Shown here piece by piece: positions 28,813 through 37,168 of a DNA stretch of 64,000 bases (within the stretch, counting starts at the first letter, position 1; every line of letters starts with the position of its first letter). Made by a program: the position numbers and the translations under genes. This DNA comes from Pseudomonadales bacterium. GTDB taxonomy: Bacteria; Pseudomonadota; Gammaproteobacteria; Pseudomonadales; Porticoccaceae. Under the pieces are notes generated by a model. That model ran no database searches, was not told the DNA's origin, and worked only from the letters and a program-made list of their open reading frames with translations. The stretch lies in contig JACKOF010000001.1 of assembly GCA_024234435.1 (NCBI GenBank), positions 620,001-684,000 of the forward strand. The letters run 5' to 3'.

Positions 28813-28843
28813 ACCGTCAGTCTGGCTGACGGTTTCAGTTTTT
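28813..28843 (+). terminator. Candidate rightward terminator hairpin
   Basis: ACCGTCAG and CTGACGGT form an 8-bp stem with a 5-nt loop. TTCAG and then TTTTT follow on the plus strand. There is no nearby rightward gene, so it may be a relic or insulate the island end. Confidence 0.5.
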
Positions 28844-28887
28844 GACTGTAGCCGCCCTGAAGGGCTTCGTCGCTTCACTCCTTATCC

Positions 28888-28910
28888 AAATTCCGCCTAA
28901 GGCGGAATTT
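28888..28910. repeat. Perfect 11-bp hairpin
   Basis: AAATTCCGCCT and AGGCGGAATTT flank a single A. Symmetrical and without a T tract; it lies between the candidate terminator and the tRNA remnant. Confidence 0.45.
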
Positions 28911-28945
28911 ATCGAACCTGCGGTTTTCGTTTTATTTGTAGAAAC

Positions 28946-28974
28946 AAAAAACCCCACCACAAGGGCGGGGTTTT
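28946..28974 (-). terminator. Terminator of the tRNA-Leu locus
   Basis: AAAACCCC and GGGGTTTT form the stem; on the minus strand a T-run follows. It lies 6 bp past the tRNA CCA end, where a leftward tRNA terminator is expected. Confidence 0.7.
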
Positions 28975-28979
28975 ATATT

Positions 28980-29034
28980 TGGTACCAGAGGCCGGACTCG
29001 AACCGGCACACTATCGCTAGCGGGGGATTTTGAA
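28980..29034 (-). other. 3' half of tRNA-Leu(CAA): attachment-site half
   Basis: On the minus strand this reads GGATTCAAAATCCCC, variable arm, then GCCGGTTCGAGTCCGGC (TΨC arm), CTCTGGT acceptor strand, A and encoded CCA. The anticodon CAA marks tRNA-Leu. Sequence upstream on the minus strand lacks any D-arm or 5' acceptor strand, so only the 3' half remains. It faces a tyrosine integrase 220 bp away: the classic att remnant left by integration into a tRNA 3' end. The intact tRNA is not in the window. Confidence 0.85.
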
Positions 29035-29174
29035 TCCTTCTCGTATAATCATTTCTCAGTGTTAATTGATGCTCCTAAAAGTTGATTTATGATACCCATG
29101 TTGTTGATATATTAGTATTTAATCCTTTATTCTTTCTTGGTTCTTCAATTTTCACTGTTACTTGATATTTCCTC

Positions 29175-29207
29175 TGGGATACAAAAATTACGCTGTTTTG
29201 TATCCCA
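29175..29207. promoter_or_regulatory. 12-bp inverted repeat upstream of the integrase gene
   Basis: TGGGATACAAAA (29175-29186) and TTTTGTATCCCA (29196-29207) are perfect inverted copies with a 9-nt centre. A third partial copy, GTATCCCA, lies at 29211-29218. Position between att and integrase suggests integrase arm-type sites or an operator for the integrase gene. Confidence 0.6.
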
Positions 29208-29257
29208 GGTGTATCCCAGATTTAACCTTACCATCGCCTGAAAAGGAGTTCTTGTTC

Positions 29258-30619
29258 ATGGGAAGATCATCAGAGAACAGGGTCAAGTTTAGCAAGCCGA
29301 CCTTAACCGTTATTGAGCGCCGAATTAATAACGGTGAATTTACAAAAGAATCCTACCTTTACGACAATGCCAGCCATCTGGCGATAAGAATCAGACCCAG
29401 TCAATCGTATTCAGACAGTGCGTTCTGTCTATACGAAAGGATTCGTATTCGCGGACAGCAAAAAAGTAAGTTGTATAAGCGGCAAATCATGAAGGTTGGT
29501 GAAGCGAGAAATGCACAAGTTCCGATTTCAGAACTGAGACAGAAAGCAGATAGCCTGTTCCTGGAAATACAAGAGGGACGCGATCCTCATTTGCTTGCTC
29601 AACAGCTGGCTGCTGAGCAAGCAAATGAGCAACAACTATCCGAGGCTAAGCGAACGTTCAGAGATATGATCTTTGGGTCGCCGACAGGTAAGGACGGGGA
29701 GTTTTTGCCTGATGGTTTTGTCGCGGAGAGGCGCCCCGGTGACCGTTACCTGATCGATATCAAAAACAAATGTGAGGTTTTGTTGGCGGACTTACTAGAT
29801 GAGCATCTTTACCGCATATCGGCAGAGCAGGTAAAGGCCGTATATCTCCAGCAAGTAGGTAAGGGCGAAACCCAGCTACATAATGCAATGCGTATTTTGA
29901 GGTCGGTATGGAATTGGGCTCAGGCGAAATATGATGAGTCTGACCTTTTTATCCGAAACCCGGTTAGTCGAGCGATGAAACAGCTAGGCGTTAACATTAA
30001 CCGCTCTAACCGTCGCACAGAACGCCTGGATGACAGCGACTTCAAACCCTATCTCAGAGCGGTGCTAGGGCTCCGGGAGCATGATCACACTTCGGCCTTT
30101 CGCAATGGACGGGACGCTTTGCTATTTATGTTGTTCTCTGGTGTAAGGCTGATGGGTACTATGACTATCCGAATCGCTGATATTGATCTTAACAGGCATA
30201 CTTTCAAAATTATCAAGAAAGGCGGAAAGCAGGCGGAATTACCCCTGAACTCCGCCACGGAAGCGATTGTTCGTAATCGATTGGCAAATTTGCCTGAACA
30301 GACGGAGTATTTATTTCCGGGAATTACTGGCAGCGGGCATTACAGGGATACAAAAGATGTCAGAAAGATCGTCAAGGAGGTATCTGGGGTATCTGTCACT
30401 AATCATGATTTGCGCCGAACCTACAAATCTATCGGGGCCGAATTGGAGATCAGTCCAATCCTTATTGATGAGCTGTTGAGTCATGCCCGGGAAGGTGTGG
30501 ATGCACACTATATTCATCCATCCATGACAAAACTACGAGAGGCTAGTCAGAAGGTCGCTGATTATATGATTGGAAAATCCTGTTTGGATCTAATGAAAGA
30601 GCTAACAGCTGCTTGGTAA
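29258..30619 (+). CDS. Tyrosine site-specific integrase of the island
   Basis: A 453-residue P4-type integrase, with a DUF4102-like N-terminal arm domain, a SAM-like core domain, and a catalytic domain. The tyrosine-recombinase residues are visible: Arg in LFSGVRLMGTMTI (about R296), His-x-x-Arg in NHDLRRTYKS (about 380-384), His in LLSHAREG and nucleophile Tyr in AHYIHP (about Y417). ATG 29258 follows AAGGAG at 29243-29248. It sits beside the tRNA-Leu att half, so it likely catalysed the integration. Confidence 0.9.
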   Translation: MGRSSENRVKFSKPTLTVIERRINNGEFTKESYLYDNASHLAIRIRPSQSYSDSAFCLYERIRIRGQQKSKLYKRQIMKVGEARNAQVPISELRQKADSLFLEIQEGRDPHLLAQQLAAEQANEQQLSEAKRTFRDMIFGSPTGKDGEFLPDGFVAERRPGDRYLIDIKNKCEVLLADLLDEHLYRISAEQVKAVYLQQVGKGETQLHNAMRILRSVWNWAQAKYDESDLFIRNPVSRAMKQLGVNINRSNRRTERLDDSDFKPYLRAVLGLREHDHTSAFRNGRDALLFMLFSGVRLMGTMTIRIADIDLNRHTFKIIKKGGKQAELPLNSATEAIVRNRLANLPEQTEYLFPGITGSGHYRDTKDVRKIVKEVSGVSVTNHDLRRTYKSIGAELEISPILIDELLSHAREGVDAHYIHPSMTKLREASQKVADYMIGKSCLDLMKELTAAW

Positions 30620-30639
30620 GTTGCTAAACCAAAATTCTA

Positions 30640-30655
30640 GGGCGTTCTAAATTGG
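30640..30655 (+). repeat. 16-bp direct repeat, left copy
   Basis: GGGCGTTCTAAATTGG, 20 bp past the integrase stop. An identical copy lies at 61363-61378. The surrounding sequence is not shared. Confidence 0.7.
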
Positions 30656-30729
30656 GAATGAGTGACTAGCGAATCTAGACAAGCCCGATAAACGCTAACA
30701 GATATGAAGCTGGATAGTTGAAATAACGG

Positions 30730-30954
30730 CTAGACGTAAGTTTCTTCACAATTGGATGTTGTATTTTGTTTCTTGAAAAGGATAACTTCGGATTCCAGGT
30801 AGAAAACCTTTCGAAACCGCTTACACCACGGCAATTCTGGACGCTCTCCTGTACAGCGCCATTTTCGCAGTGTGCTGGGTGATAAGCCTAGTAGCGAAGC
30901 CGCCTCTTTAGTTGTAAGTTCGCGGTCGTAAATAACCGCTGCGCTGTCGTTCAT
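30730..30954 (-). CDS. AlpA/MerR-type small DNA-binding protein (excisionase candidate)
   Basis: A 74-residue helix-turn-helix protein with ELTTKEAASLLGLSPSTLRKWR, the pattern of HTH_17 excisionase/AlpA proteins. It lies 110 bp past the integrase, in the opposite orientation. The 5' region carries the TTAGC/GCTAA palindrome also seen near the repressor. It may be the recombination directionality factor. Confidence 0.75.
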   Translation of the reverse strand: MNDSAAVIYDRELTTKEAASLLGLSPSTLRKWRCTGERPELPWCKRFRKVFYLESEVILFKKQNTTSNCEETYV

Positions 30955-31002
30955 ATTTTAGTTCCCGAAAGAGTCAGAAGCTCATGTTAGTCTGTAAAAA
31001 CA

Positions 31003-31017
31003 TTAGCATTAAGCTAA
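31003..31017. promoter_or_regulatory. Operator-like palindrome TTAGC-N5-GCTAA
   Basis: TTAGC (31003-31007) and GCTAA (31013-31017), 49 bp upstream of the leftward AlpA-like gene. The same half-sites recur at 32082-32108 and 32151 around the repressor promoters, which suggests a shared regulator. Confidence 0.55.
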
Positions 31018-31086
31018 TTGTTATTACAAGCTAGAATCCAAGCTATCTTTTTATCAGGGAGCTAAACATGGCCTTTGTGAAAGCCG

Positions 31087-31350
31087 TCACTTTGTTAAGC
31101 ATGGGATTTCTGATGTGGCAGTAGAGGCCGGTCTGGTGGCTTTATCGCTGGACTGCTTTCGTTCCTCGATCCATTGCTCTACATCAGCTAAATCCCAGAC
31201 CACCTTGCGGCTTGTTAAAACGATACGGCGGGGAAATTCTCCACGTTTTTCCATGTTGTAAATGGCGCGGTCTGAAAGCGGTATCATTGCCAACAATGTT
31301 TTTCGGTTAATCAAGGTTGTTATCTTTTGCGTGCTGTCTATACAAATCAT
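31087..31350 (-). CDS. AlpA-family transcriptional regulator
   Basis: An 87-residue AlpA-like protein with NRKTLLAMIPLSDRAIYNMEK and then RRIVLTSRKVVWDLADVEQWI, the two halves of the family signature. In P4-like islands AlpA activates integrase/excision. It lies 46 bp past the stop of the LexA-like repressor gene and in the same direction. Confidence 0.85.
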   Translation of the reverse strand: MICIDSTQKITTLINRKTLLAMIPLSDRAIYNMEKRGEFPRRIVLTSRKVVWDLADVEQWIEERKQSSDKATRPASTATSEIPCLTK

Positions 31351-31396
31351 TCTCTTGTCATCTTTTGGTGTAGGCGGTTAAGTCTACGATCAGTAT

Positions 31397-32071
31397 TCAG
31401 ACTACCTCCCCCTTGAAGACAATGACTCCACAGATTGTCGCTTCTTCATCCACTTCGATAATGCGATTCGGCCAGTCAGGGTTGAGCGCCTTCAGGTACT
31501 GCTTGCCCTCTTCAATAATTAACTGCTTGAACGTGGCTTCATTGGATTCATCGAGTCGAACAACCACGTACTTTCCGTGGTCAGGTGAAACATTGGGGTC
31601 AACAAAAATCAGGTCGCCCTCATGAAATTTGGGTTCCATACTGCTGCCGCGGACCCTAAGTACAAAGGATTCAGGACTACAGCACACCGGGCAGGGTAAA
31701 AGCTCTGAACCGTAGGCCGGCACGAAACTTTCAGAAATCTCATACCAATTTCCAGCTTGAACCCAAGAGATCAGCGGGTGGAGGCTGCGAAGGTCGGGGC
31801 CATCGTGGGCGTTGTGTTCTTCCTGTATCACCCCCTCCGCATGGGGCGTATCCATCCATCCTTGGAATTTTTTCATAGCCTTTTCCAGTTTTTCCGCCAG
31901 CTCATCTCCGATAGAGCGGGGCGTTCCTTTTTTGGTTGGCAGCTGGTTGCGCACCTGGCTGAGGTAGGAGCTATTGGTCCCAGCCGCGCGCGCCAACTTG
32001 GCAGCTGACCCCGCTTCGGCAATCAAAACCTCAAGATTGTGGAGCCGGATCTGGTTAAGTTTTAGCGTCAT
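31397..32071 (-). CDS. LexA/CI-type repressor with S24 self-cleavage domain
   Basis: A 224-residue repressor. The N-terminal helix-turn-helix (about 10-60) has AKLARAAGTNSSYLSQVRN. The C-terminal S24 domain has VRGSSMEPKF with Ser nucleophile (about S145) and EATFKQL with the general-base Lys (about K176). The Ala-Gly in WVQAGNW (about 107) matches the cleavage site. RecA-stimulated self-cleavage would connect excision to DNA damage. It is divergent from the Cro-like gene, with operators between. Confidence 0.88.
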   Translation of the reverse strand: MTLKLNQIRLHNLEVLIAEAGSAAKLARAAGTNSSYLSQVRNQLPTKKGTPRSIGDELAEKLEKAMKKFQGWMDTPHAEGVIQEEHNAHDGPDLRSLHPLISWVQAGNWYEISESFVPAYGSELLPCPVCCSPESFVLRVRGSSMEPKFHEGDLIFVDPNVSPDHGKYVVVRLDESNEATFKQLIIEEGKQYLKALNPDWPNRIIEVDEEATICGVIVFKGEVV

Positions 32072-32081
32072 GCGAAATACT

Positions 32082-32108
32082 TTAGCAGATAATTTAGCAG
32101 AATGCTAA
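32082..32108. promoter_or_regulatory. Operator cluster between repressor and Cro-like gene
   Basis: TTAGCA (32082-32087) is followed by a perfect palindrome TTAGCA-GAA-TGCTAA at 32094-32108; another half-site TGCTAA is at 32150-32155. Located between two divergent regulator genes, this is a likely binding site of the CI-type repressor. Confidence 0.6.
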
Positions 32109-32154
32109 GCAAAAACGTGGTGCTTGTCGTTGCCCGATGATTCGCACGGTGCTA

Positions 32155-32454
32155 ATGTTTTTACGCATGGAGCTAAAGGACTTTCTCAAAGTGGCAACCA
32201 AGCGGGAGCGGGCCGACGTCGCAGCAGCGTGTGGCGACTCAGTCTCCTACTTGTATCAGATTGCCGGCCAGCATCGATATGCCAGTCCATTGATGGCGAC
32301 GCAAATCGAGCATTACACCCGTACTGTGGCGGACCTTTCGGATGGTCGACTGGAGCCTGTGCCTCGGGCGAGCATGGTTCGACATCCAGAGATTTTCTAC
32401 GGCGTCGTGCCTGAATCGGGTGCACAAGAAGCAGGTGGTAACGATGACGCCTGA
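32155..32454 (+). CDS. Cro-like small regulator
   Basis: About 99 residues, beginning MFLRMELKDFLKVATKRERA. The segment RADVAAACGDSVSYLYQIAGQHRYASPLMATQIE fits a Cro-type helix-turn-helix. Divergent from the S24 repressor, and its end overlaps the ParB start by 11 bp. The start could be 32137, 32155 or 32167; 32155 is a choice of convenience. Confidence 0.65.
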   Translation: MFLRMELKDFLKVATKRERADVAAACGDSVSYLYQIAGQHRYASPLMATQIEHYTRTVADLSDGRLEPVPRASMVRHPEIFYGVVPESGAQEAGGNDDA

Positions 32455-33961
32455 GAGATCGCCATCCGTCCACGAGATCACCCGTGTAGACGTCACTCGT
32501 ATCCACCATTACTCCCGCAATCCCCGCCGGCAGCAGAACCCGGAATATGATCGAATAAAGGCGTCGATCCAGGCTGAAGGCCTAGATCAACCATTGGTGC
32601 TATCACAGGAGCCGGGGGCTACTGATTATGTGCTCCATAGTGGCGGCAATACACGGCTGAGGATACTGAAGGAGCTTTTGGACGAAACCGGCGATGAGCG
32701 ATTTCGCTGGATCGATTGCGTCGTCAAGCCCTGGTCGCAGGAGTCCAATGTACTTTTTGCCCACCTCCGGGAAAACGAATTGCGCGGCGGTTTGCCTTTC
32801 ATCGATAAAGCGTTGGCCGTATTCGAAGCAAAGTCTCTCCTCGAAAGCGAGATGGAGGTTGAGAGCCTGTCTCAGCGCCAACTGGAAGAGTTGTTCAGAG
32901 AGCGAGGTTTCGGGCTCAGCCACAGCATGATTTCCAAAATGGGATATGCCGTTGAGACCTTGTGGCCATTGATGCCAAAAGCCTTGGCTGCCGGATTGGG
33001 TCGGCCACAGGTGGAAAAGATCCGAGCCCTTGAACGCGCTGCCCGAGCGATCTGGGATCGTCGCCAATTGGGGGATAACACCGTCTTCGATGCGATCTTT
33101 GCCGAGTTGTGTCGCCGTCATGATGGCGCCGAATGGGACATTCAGCCACTGCGCGATGCATTGGAAAATGAGATCGCCGTGGAGTCCGAACTGAATCGCC
33201 AAGTGATTCATCTGGAGATGGAGGCGCAACTATCGGGCCGCGCATTCAGCCTCCCCGCTCATACCGAAGAGGATACAGAGCCGGGGGCGGACAGGGACTC
33301 GGAACACCCGGAGCATTCTGATAGTGGGCCGTCATCGAATACGACGACATTGGCAAAGCAGCCTGCTGATATCGATTCACCGTCGAGTTGTCACGACAAA
33401 AGCAGAGACCAACACAGTACTGCGGCTGAGTTGACCTCTGCGCCGAATGCCCAAAAAGGCGGTCAGAAAAGAAATCTTGACGTTTTGCGGAGCCAGTTGT
33501 GGGACTGCGCAGTAACCCTGGCGACATCCCACGGGCTGCACGAGACAGTCATTCGTCTGCCGGATCAGGGCTTGGGCTTTCTGCTGATTGATGTGCCTTC
33601 ACCGGAGCTGCGGGAATCCCTTGACCAGGACATGCTGGATTTAGTGTCCGCACTCTGGTGGCAGTTGGCTGCGAGCTCAGAGTTGACCGTCGCTCCCACG
33701 GACATTGTCCTGGCCTACCTGGATAAAGACTCGCCCCTATACCAGGCCTTGGCATCCCATGATGCCGGTCTGCTCTTTGGCAGTGTCTGGACGCCTGATC
33801 CCGGCCATCTCAACAGCCAGCTCTGGCAACAATTGAACCCGCCAGACTGGCAGCGTTTGCTGCAAATGATGGAGTCCTACCGGAGCATTAAACGGTTAGC
33901 CTTCGATACCGGGGTCGAGCTTTGGGCGCAACAAGGAGGTGAAAGCGATGTCGTCCAATAA
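32444..33961 (+). CDS. ParB-family ICE protein (PFGI-1 class, TIGR03764-like)
   Basis: A 505-residue protein with an N-terminal ParB/sulfiredoxin-like domain (IHHYSRNPRRQQNPEYDRI; VLHSGGNTRLRILKELL; RENELRGGLPFIDKA) and a helix-turn-helix around residues 135-160. A long acidic/Ser-rich linker precedes a C-terminal helical domain. The family is a marker of PFGI-1-type integrative conjugative elements, where it helps maintain the excised circle. ATG 32444 is preceded by AGGTGG. It is the first gene of the G+C-richer core. Confidence 0.88.
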   Translation: MTPERSPSVHEITRVDVTRIHHYSRNPRRQQNPEYDRIKASIQAEGLDQPLVLSQEPGATDYVLHSGGNTRLRILKELLDETGDERFRWIDCVVKPWSQESNVLFAHLRENELRGGLPFIDKALAVFEAKSLLESEMEVESLSQRQLEELFRERGFGLSHSMISKMGYAVETLWPLMPKALAAGLGRPQVEKIRALERAARAIWDRRQLGDNTVFDAIFAELCRRHDGAEWDIQPLRDALENEIAVESELNRQVIHLEMEAQLSGRAFSLPAHTEEDTEPGADRDSEHPEHSDSGPSSNTTTLAKQPADIDSPSSCHDKSRDQHSTAAELTSAPNAQKGGQKRNLDVLRSQLWDCAVTLATSHGLHETVIRLPDQGLGFLLIDVPSPELRESLDQDMLDLVSALWWQLAASSELTVAPTDIVLAYLDKDSPLYQALASHDAGLLFGSVWTPDPGHLNSQLWQQLNPPDWQRLLQMMESYRSIKRLAFDTGVELWAQQGGESDVVQ

Positions 33962-34550
33962 GGAAGCCGACCTCACCACCGCCGTGCTGTTGTACGCCAT
34001 GCGCTGTCTGGCAGAGGGGGATCAGCAGGCATTGCGTGCCATGAACTTTGGCCCCAAAGAGCTGGACGCACTGAAAGAGATGAATCTGGCCGATCTCTAT
34101 CGGGCCGATGCACTGCGTGTGCACTGTCTGCAGATTGGTCTCAATCGTGATGTTTTTTGGCCGATGCTCGATCACCTGCGTCATCAGCGGGAATCTGAGG
34201 ATCTGCAGCGAACATTGCTGGTCGCGGACGCACCGTTAGAGATGATGCAGCAGCTGTTTGGTGTGAGTTCTCGGGAGTACACGCGATGGCGCCGATTGTT
34301 GACGCTGGCGCCGGCCGTGGGCAGGCCTCCCGAACTGAATGAAACCGATACCCACGCGCTCTGGTATGCCTGGCAGGATAAGGTACAGGCGGATGACAAA
34401 TCCACATTAACTGCAGAGGACTATCTCGACCTACAGCAACAGACAGGCATTGGATTGCGATCGATTTGGGCGCTGGTGCAGCGTTGGGAAACCTACGGTG
34501 AGGGAAGCAGTGCCGCGACGTCCGGGCGGGTTGTCGAGAATGGCCCATGA
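33948..34550 (+). CDS. DUF2857 domain ICE protein
   Basis: A 200-residue protein with ADLTTAVLLYAMRCLAEGDQ, then LQIGLNRDVFWPMLDHL and LFGVSSREYTRWRRLL, as in DUF2857 proteins that always accompany the ParB and STY4528 genes of such elements. AAGGAGG at 33931-33937 fixes ATG 33948, inside the 3' end of the ParB gene. It overlaps the next gene by 11 bp. Function unknown. Confidence 0.8.
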   Translation: MSSNKEADLTTAVLLYAMRCLAEGDQQALRAMNFGPKELDALKEMNLADLYRADALRVHCLQIGLNRDVFWPMLDHLRHQRESEDLQRTLLVADAPLEMMQQLFGVSSREYTRWRRLLTLAPAVGRPPELNETDTHALWYAWQDKVQADDKSTLTAEDYLDLQQQTGIGLRSIWALVQRWETYGEGSSAATSGRVVENGP

Positions 34551-35796
34551 TGCGGATGCGCTGCGACCAGAAACTGTTGCTCTCGACGCTTTAATCAAGG
34601 CAACTGTTGCCAAGGTTCGTGCCCAGAGTGATCCATCGTTACCGGATGCCATGTTGTTCATGGGGAATTGGCATCAGGCCGTGCCGGCCATGGTCATCCA
34701 GGACCCGGTGTTGGAACCCGTCGATAAACTGGTATGGATGGTTATCATGCTCCATGCCAGAGAGACTGGAGGACGAACGGCGTTTCCCGATTACGATACC
34801 ATTGCGGCTAAAACTAACGTTTCCTCAACCTCCACTGTCTCTCGTGCTATTGCCATTCTGCGCTTGACGCGTTGGCTCACGCTGTGCGCCAGAGTGCGTC
34901 AAAAAAGCGGCCGTTTCACCGGCAATGTCTACAGTCTTCACGATGAACCCCTGCCTCTGGTCGATGCCCTGTACCTGGATGAGGCCTACATGGCATTCGT
35001 CACCCAATCCCAGGAACATCATCACGCCCGCGTCCGGCGCGTGGCGCAAGCTGTGTTGGAGAGTCTGGATAAGGATATTCAGGAAGGCGAGTCGTTAGGA
35101 CGGAAGGAGTCAACTATTGAGCGTCGCCTGCAGGCCGCGCAACAATTGTCAGATTCCAGCGGAAACCACAGCAAAAGCGGTCGTTATTTTACCTTTCACG
35201 CCGCGACCATTGGGAAACTGAAAAATTCATCCGAGGCCAGCGCATCAGCACAATCCGTCCAGGACCAAAATTCAAAGGCGGAGGCTAAGGAACACTACAG
35301 TAGTCGTTGTAGTAGTCATTATAAAAAAACAACTACAACAACCACTACACAAAATACAAACCATGAAGAGAAAACATTTTCTGAATCCAATCCATCAGTC
35401 CCGTCGGCAACAGAGCGAGCGCTGATTTATCCGCCGCGCTTGTCGGATAACCAGAAACACTTGGCGGACAGGTATCTTGCCATGATCGATCCTGATGATC
35501 GGCAGTTGGTGCTCGACGAACTTCAGGGTCGTCTGGAGTCTGAGCAAAAAGGCATGAAGCCGGTTTATGACGAGCTGCGGTTCTTGCATTCGCTGTGCAA
35601 GGCGGCACAACAAGGCGAATTTGTGCCCAACCTCGGGATCAAGGTGGCCGAGGCAAGACAAGATCGGGTACTTCACGTCCCGCCGCCAGAAAACGAAGAA
35701 CAGAAAAGCAAAGCGGCTGAAGAGCGAGCACGAAACCAAGCCTATGGGCGTGAGCAGCTGGCCAAGTTACGAGCATCATTGAATATGGATAAATAG
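34540..35796 (+). CDS. STY4528-like ICE replication/maintenance protein
   Basis: A 418-residue protein. A winged-helix segment (about 50-110) contains AAKTNVSSTSTVSRAIAILRLTRWL. A charged middle part and a Thr-rich tract KKTTTTTTTQNT follow, then a helical C-terminal domain. STY4528-type proteins are pathogenicity-island replication proteins in the same gene order. The low-complexity tract at about 35290-35350 can fold into an imperfect hairpin in the DNA or mRNA. Confidence 0.78.
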   Translation: MAHDADALRPETVALDALIKATVAKVRAQSDPSLPDAMLFMGNWHQAVPAMVIQDPVLEPVDKLVWMVIMLHARETGGRTAFPDYDTIAAKTNVSSTSTVSRAIAILRLTRWLTLCARVRQKSGRFTGNVYSLHDEPLPLVDALYLDEAYMAFVTQSQEHHHARVRRVAQAVLESLDKDIQEGESLGRKESTIERRLQAAQQLSDSSGNHSKSGRYFTFHAATIGKLKNSSEASASAQSVQDQNSKAEAKEHYSSRCSSHYKKTTTTTTTQNTNHEEKTFSESNPSVPSATERALIYPPRLSDNQKHLADRYLAMIDPDDRQLVLDELQGRLESEQKGMKPVYDELRFLHSLCKAAQQGEFVPNLGIKVAEARQDRVLHVPPPENEEQKSKAAEERARNQAYGREQLAKLRASLNMDK

Positions 35797-35983
35797 CGCG
35801 ACCGCCCGTTATCACACACGATGTGACACCCCTCCGTCGTTACTTCCCTGCACTGTTTCCACTGGAACCATCTGATCGCAACAACACAAAACACTGCATC
35901 AGTCGGATGGATATTCCGTGGTGTCATTTTCCCATTCGTGGATTCATAGAACGTCAGAGTTGACCTTGAAGGGAATGACGCAA

Positions 35984-36724
35984 ATGAATTCAGATGCACA
36001 GCAGTCACACGAGAGTACAGCCGAAAATCAAAACGAGTCAGTGCCAGGCGCCCTGCAGGGTGAAGTCTGGTTGACGATTCAGACCTATCAGGCCCAGAGC
36101 CTGATCCGCGGCCGCCGTGCAGCCGATGGCAAGCCTGCCATTATGGGATTGATCGGTTTTGCAGATCGGCTGAAGTCGCTATGGCAGGCCGTCCGCTTCG
36201 ACGACCCTTATGCCGACTGGTGGTTGCTCAAAGTGGAAGAGGGCGTTGCCGATATCCGAGCACAGCTGCAGGGATTGCAGCAAAGGATGGACGCCCTTAT
36301 CACTGAATCCAACAGTGCTCTCGAATTCACCGTCGCACAATCGAGTCGACCACAGCGCGTATCGTTACAGTTCGCCAATCCCTACGCCTTTCGCGCAGCA
36401 CAGTTGCTGGGTGAGTACGACCGGTTGATGTGCGCAGACATGACGTTGCATTACTTAGGTCTCGACATGCCCACTGACCTCATTGAGCAGGTGTCGGGTA
36501 GTGGGCGATGGGTGCGCCGGGTGTTTGCGTTGCCCCAGGGGTATCACTGCCTGGACGTTCGTCGCTCCGATATCCGGCAGGGAACACCGGCAGCCATCAA
36601 AGCGAGAGAGCGGATGGGCAAGATTCCCCAGGACATCCTCAATGGTGAGCGGTTGCCGTCTCTGCGTCCCCTGGCATTTCAACAGCTGAATAACAACGCC
36701 ATCGCAGATTCTGACGAGGGCTGA
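35984..36724 (+). CDS. TIGR03761-family ICE protein (PFL_4669-like)
   Basis: A 246-residue protein: GEVWLTIQTYQAQSLIRGRRA, then MGLIGFADRLKSLWQAVRFDDPYADWWL and a C-terminal region with RRVFALPQGYHCLDVRRSDI, which match this ICE family of unknown function. AAGGG at 35969-35973 fits ATG 35984 better than ATG 35975. It is found beside STY4528-like genes in PFGI-1-class elements. Confidence 0.85.
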   Translation: MNSDAQQSHESTAENQNESVPGALQGEVWLTIQTYQAQSLIRGRRAADGKPAIMGLIGFADRLKSLWQAVRFDDPYADWWLLKVEEGVADIRAQLQGLQQRMDALITESNSALEFTVAQSSRPQRVSLQFANPYAFRAAQLLGEYDRLMCADMTLHYLGLDMPTDLIEQVSGSGRWVRRVFALPQGYHCLDVRRSDIRQGTPAAIKARERMGKIPQDILNGERLPSLRPLAFQQLNNNAIADSDEG

Positions 36725-36729
36725 ACGCC

Positions 36730-36906
36730 TTGGCCACCAGCACGCTTCAGCAGCTTGTCATCTCGCTCGATACGCGAATTCCACTGCTGGAAGCGATGGT
36801 GCTTCAGCGTTTACGCCGCCTGCCTAACAACCAGACAAAACAGTGGTTGCGGCAGCTGTTGCTGAGTGGGATTCAGGGAAGCGAAGTGTCAGGCCATCAG
36901 ATCTGA
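36730..36906 (+). CDS. Small helical ICE protein
   Basis: A 58-residue frame beginning at TTG 36730, 5 bp past the previous stop: LATSTLQQLVISLDTRIPLL, then LRRLPNNQTKQWLRQLLLSG. Its tight spacing, amphipathic helices and lack of internal stops make a small real gene plausible. An ATG at 36796 is the only internal alternative. No family recognised. Confidence 0.5.
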   Translation: MATSTLQQLVISLDTRIPLLEAMVLQRLRRLPNNQTKQWLRQLLLSGIQGSEVSGHQI

Positions 36907-37168
36907 GCAAGCGCTGCCGGCACCACACAATTCCTATGAGCCAGCCGTACATCACCAGATAAACGGAAACGGATCGGGTTCCGTCAGCCGCGAACAACCG
37001 GACGATGGTCGATCACGCTCGCGGTCACACAACAGCTCACACAACGGCAGACGCGCCAGACGCTCCCCCAAACGACACCGAAGGCGCTTTACGCACCTGA
37101 GACGGTGATCCGGTGAGTAAAGACAGCTAACCGATATCAGGAATCCTTTTCATGACAAGAACTGACCA

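Larger units (their letters stand above)
28224..28979. other. 756-bp gene-free stretch before the tRNA-Leu remnant
   Basis: I see no convincing gene here. The right-hand third holds three hairpins: ACCGTCAG/CTGACGGT at 28813-28833, AAATTCCGCCT/AGGCGGAATTT at 28888-28910, and the tRNA terminator at 28946-28974. Confidence 0.55.

Noticed and set aside
36907..37168. Possible small ssb-like gene before the parM remnant
   Set aside because: All three forward frames are Arg/Ser/Pro-rich or broken, and no OB-fold motif is visible.
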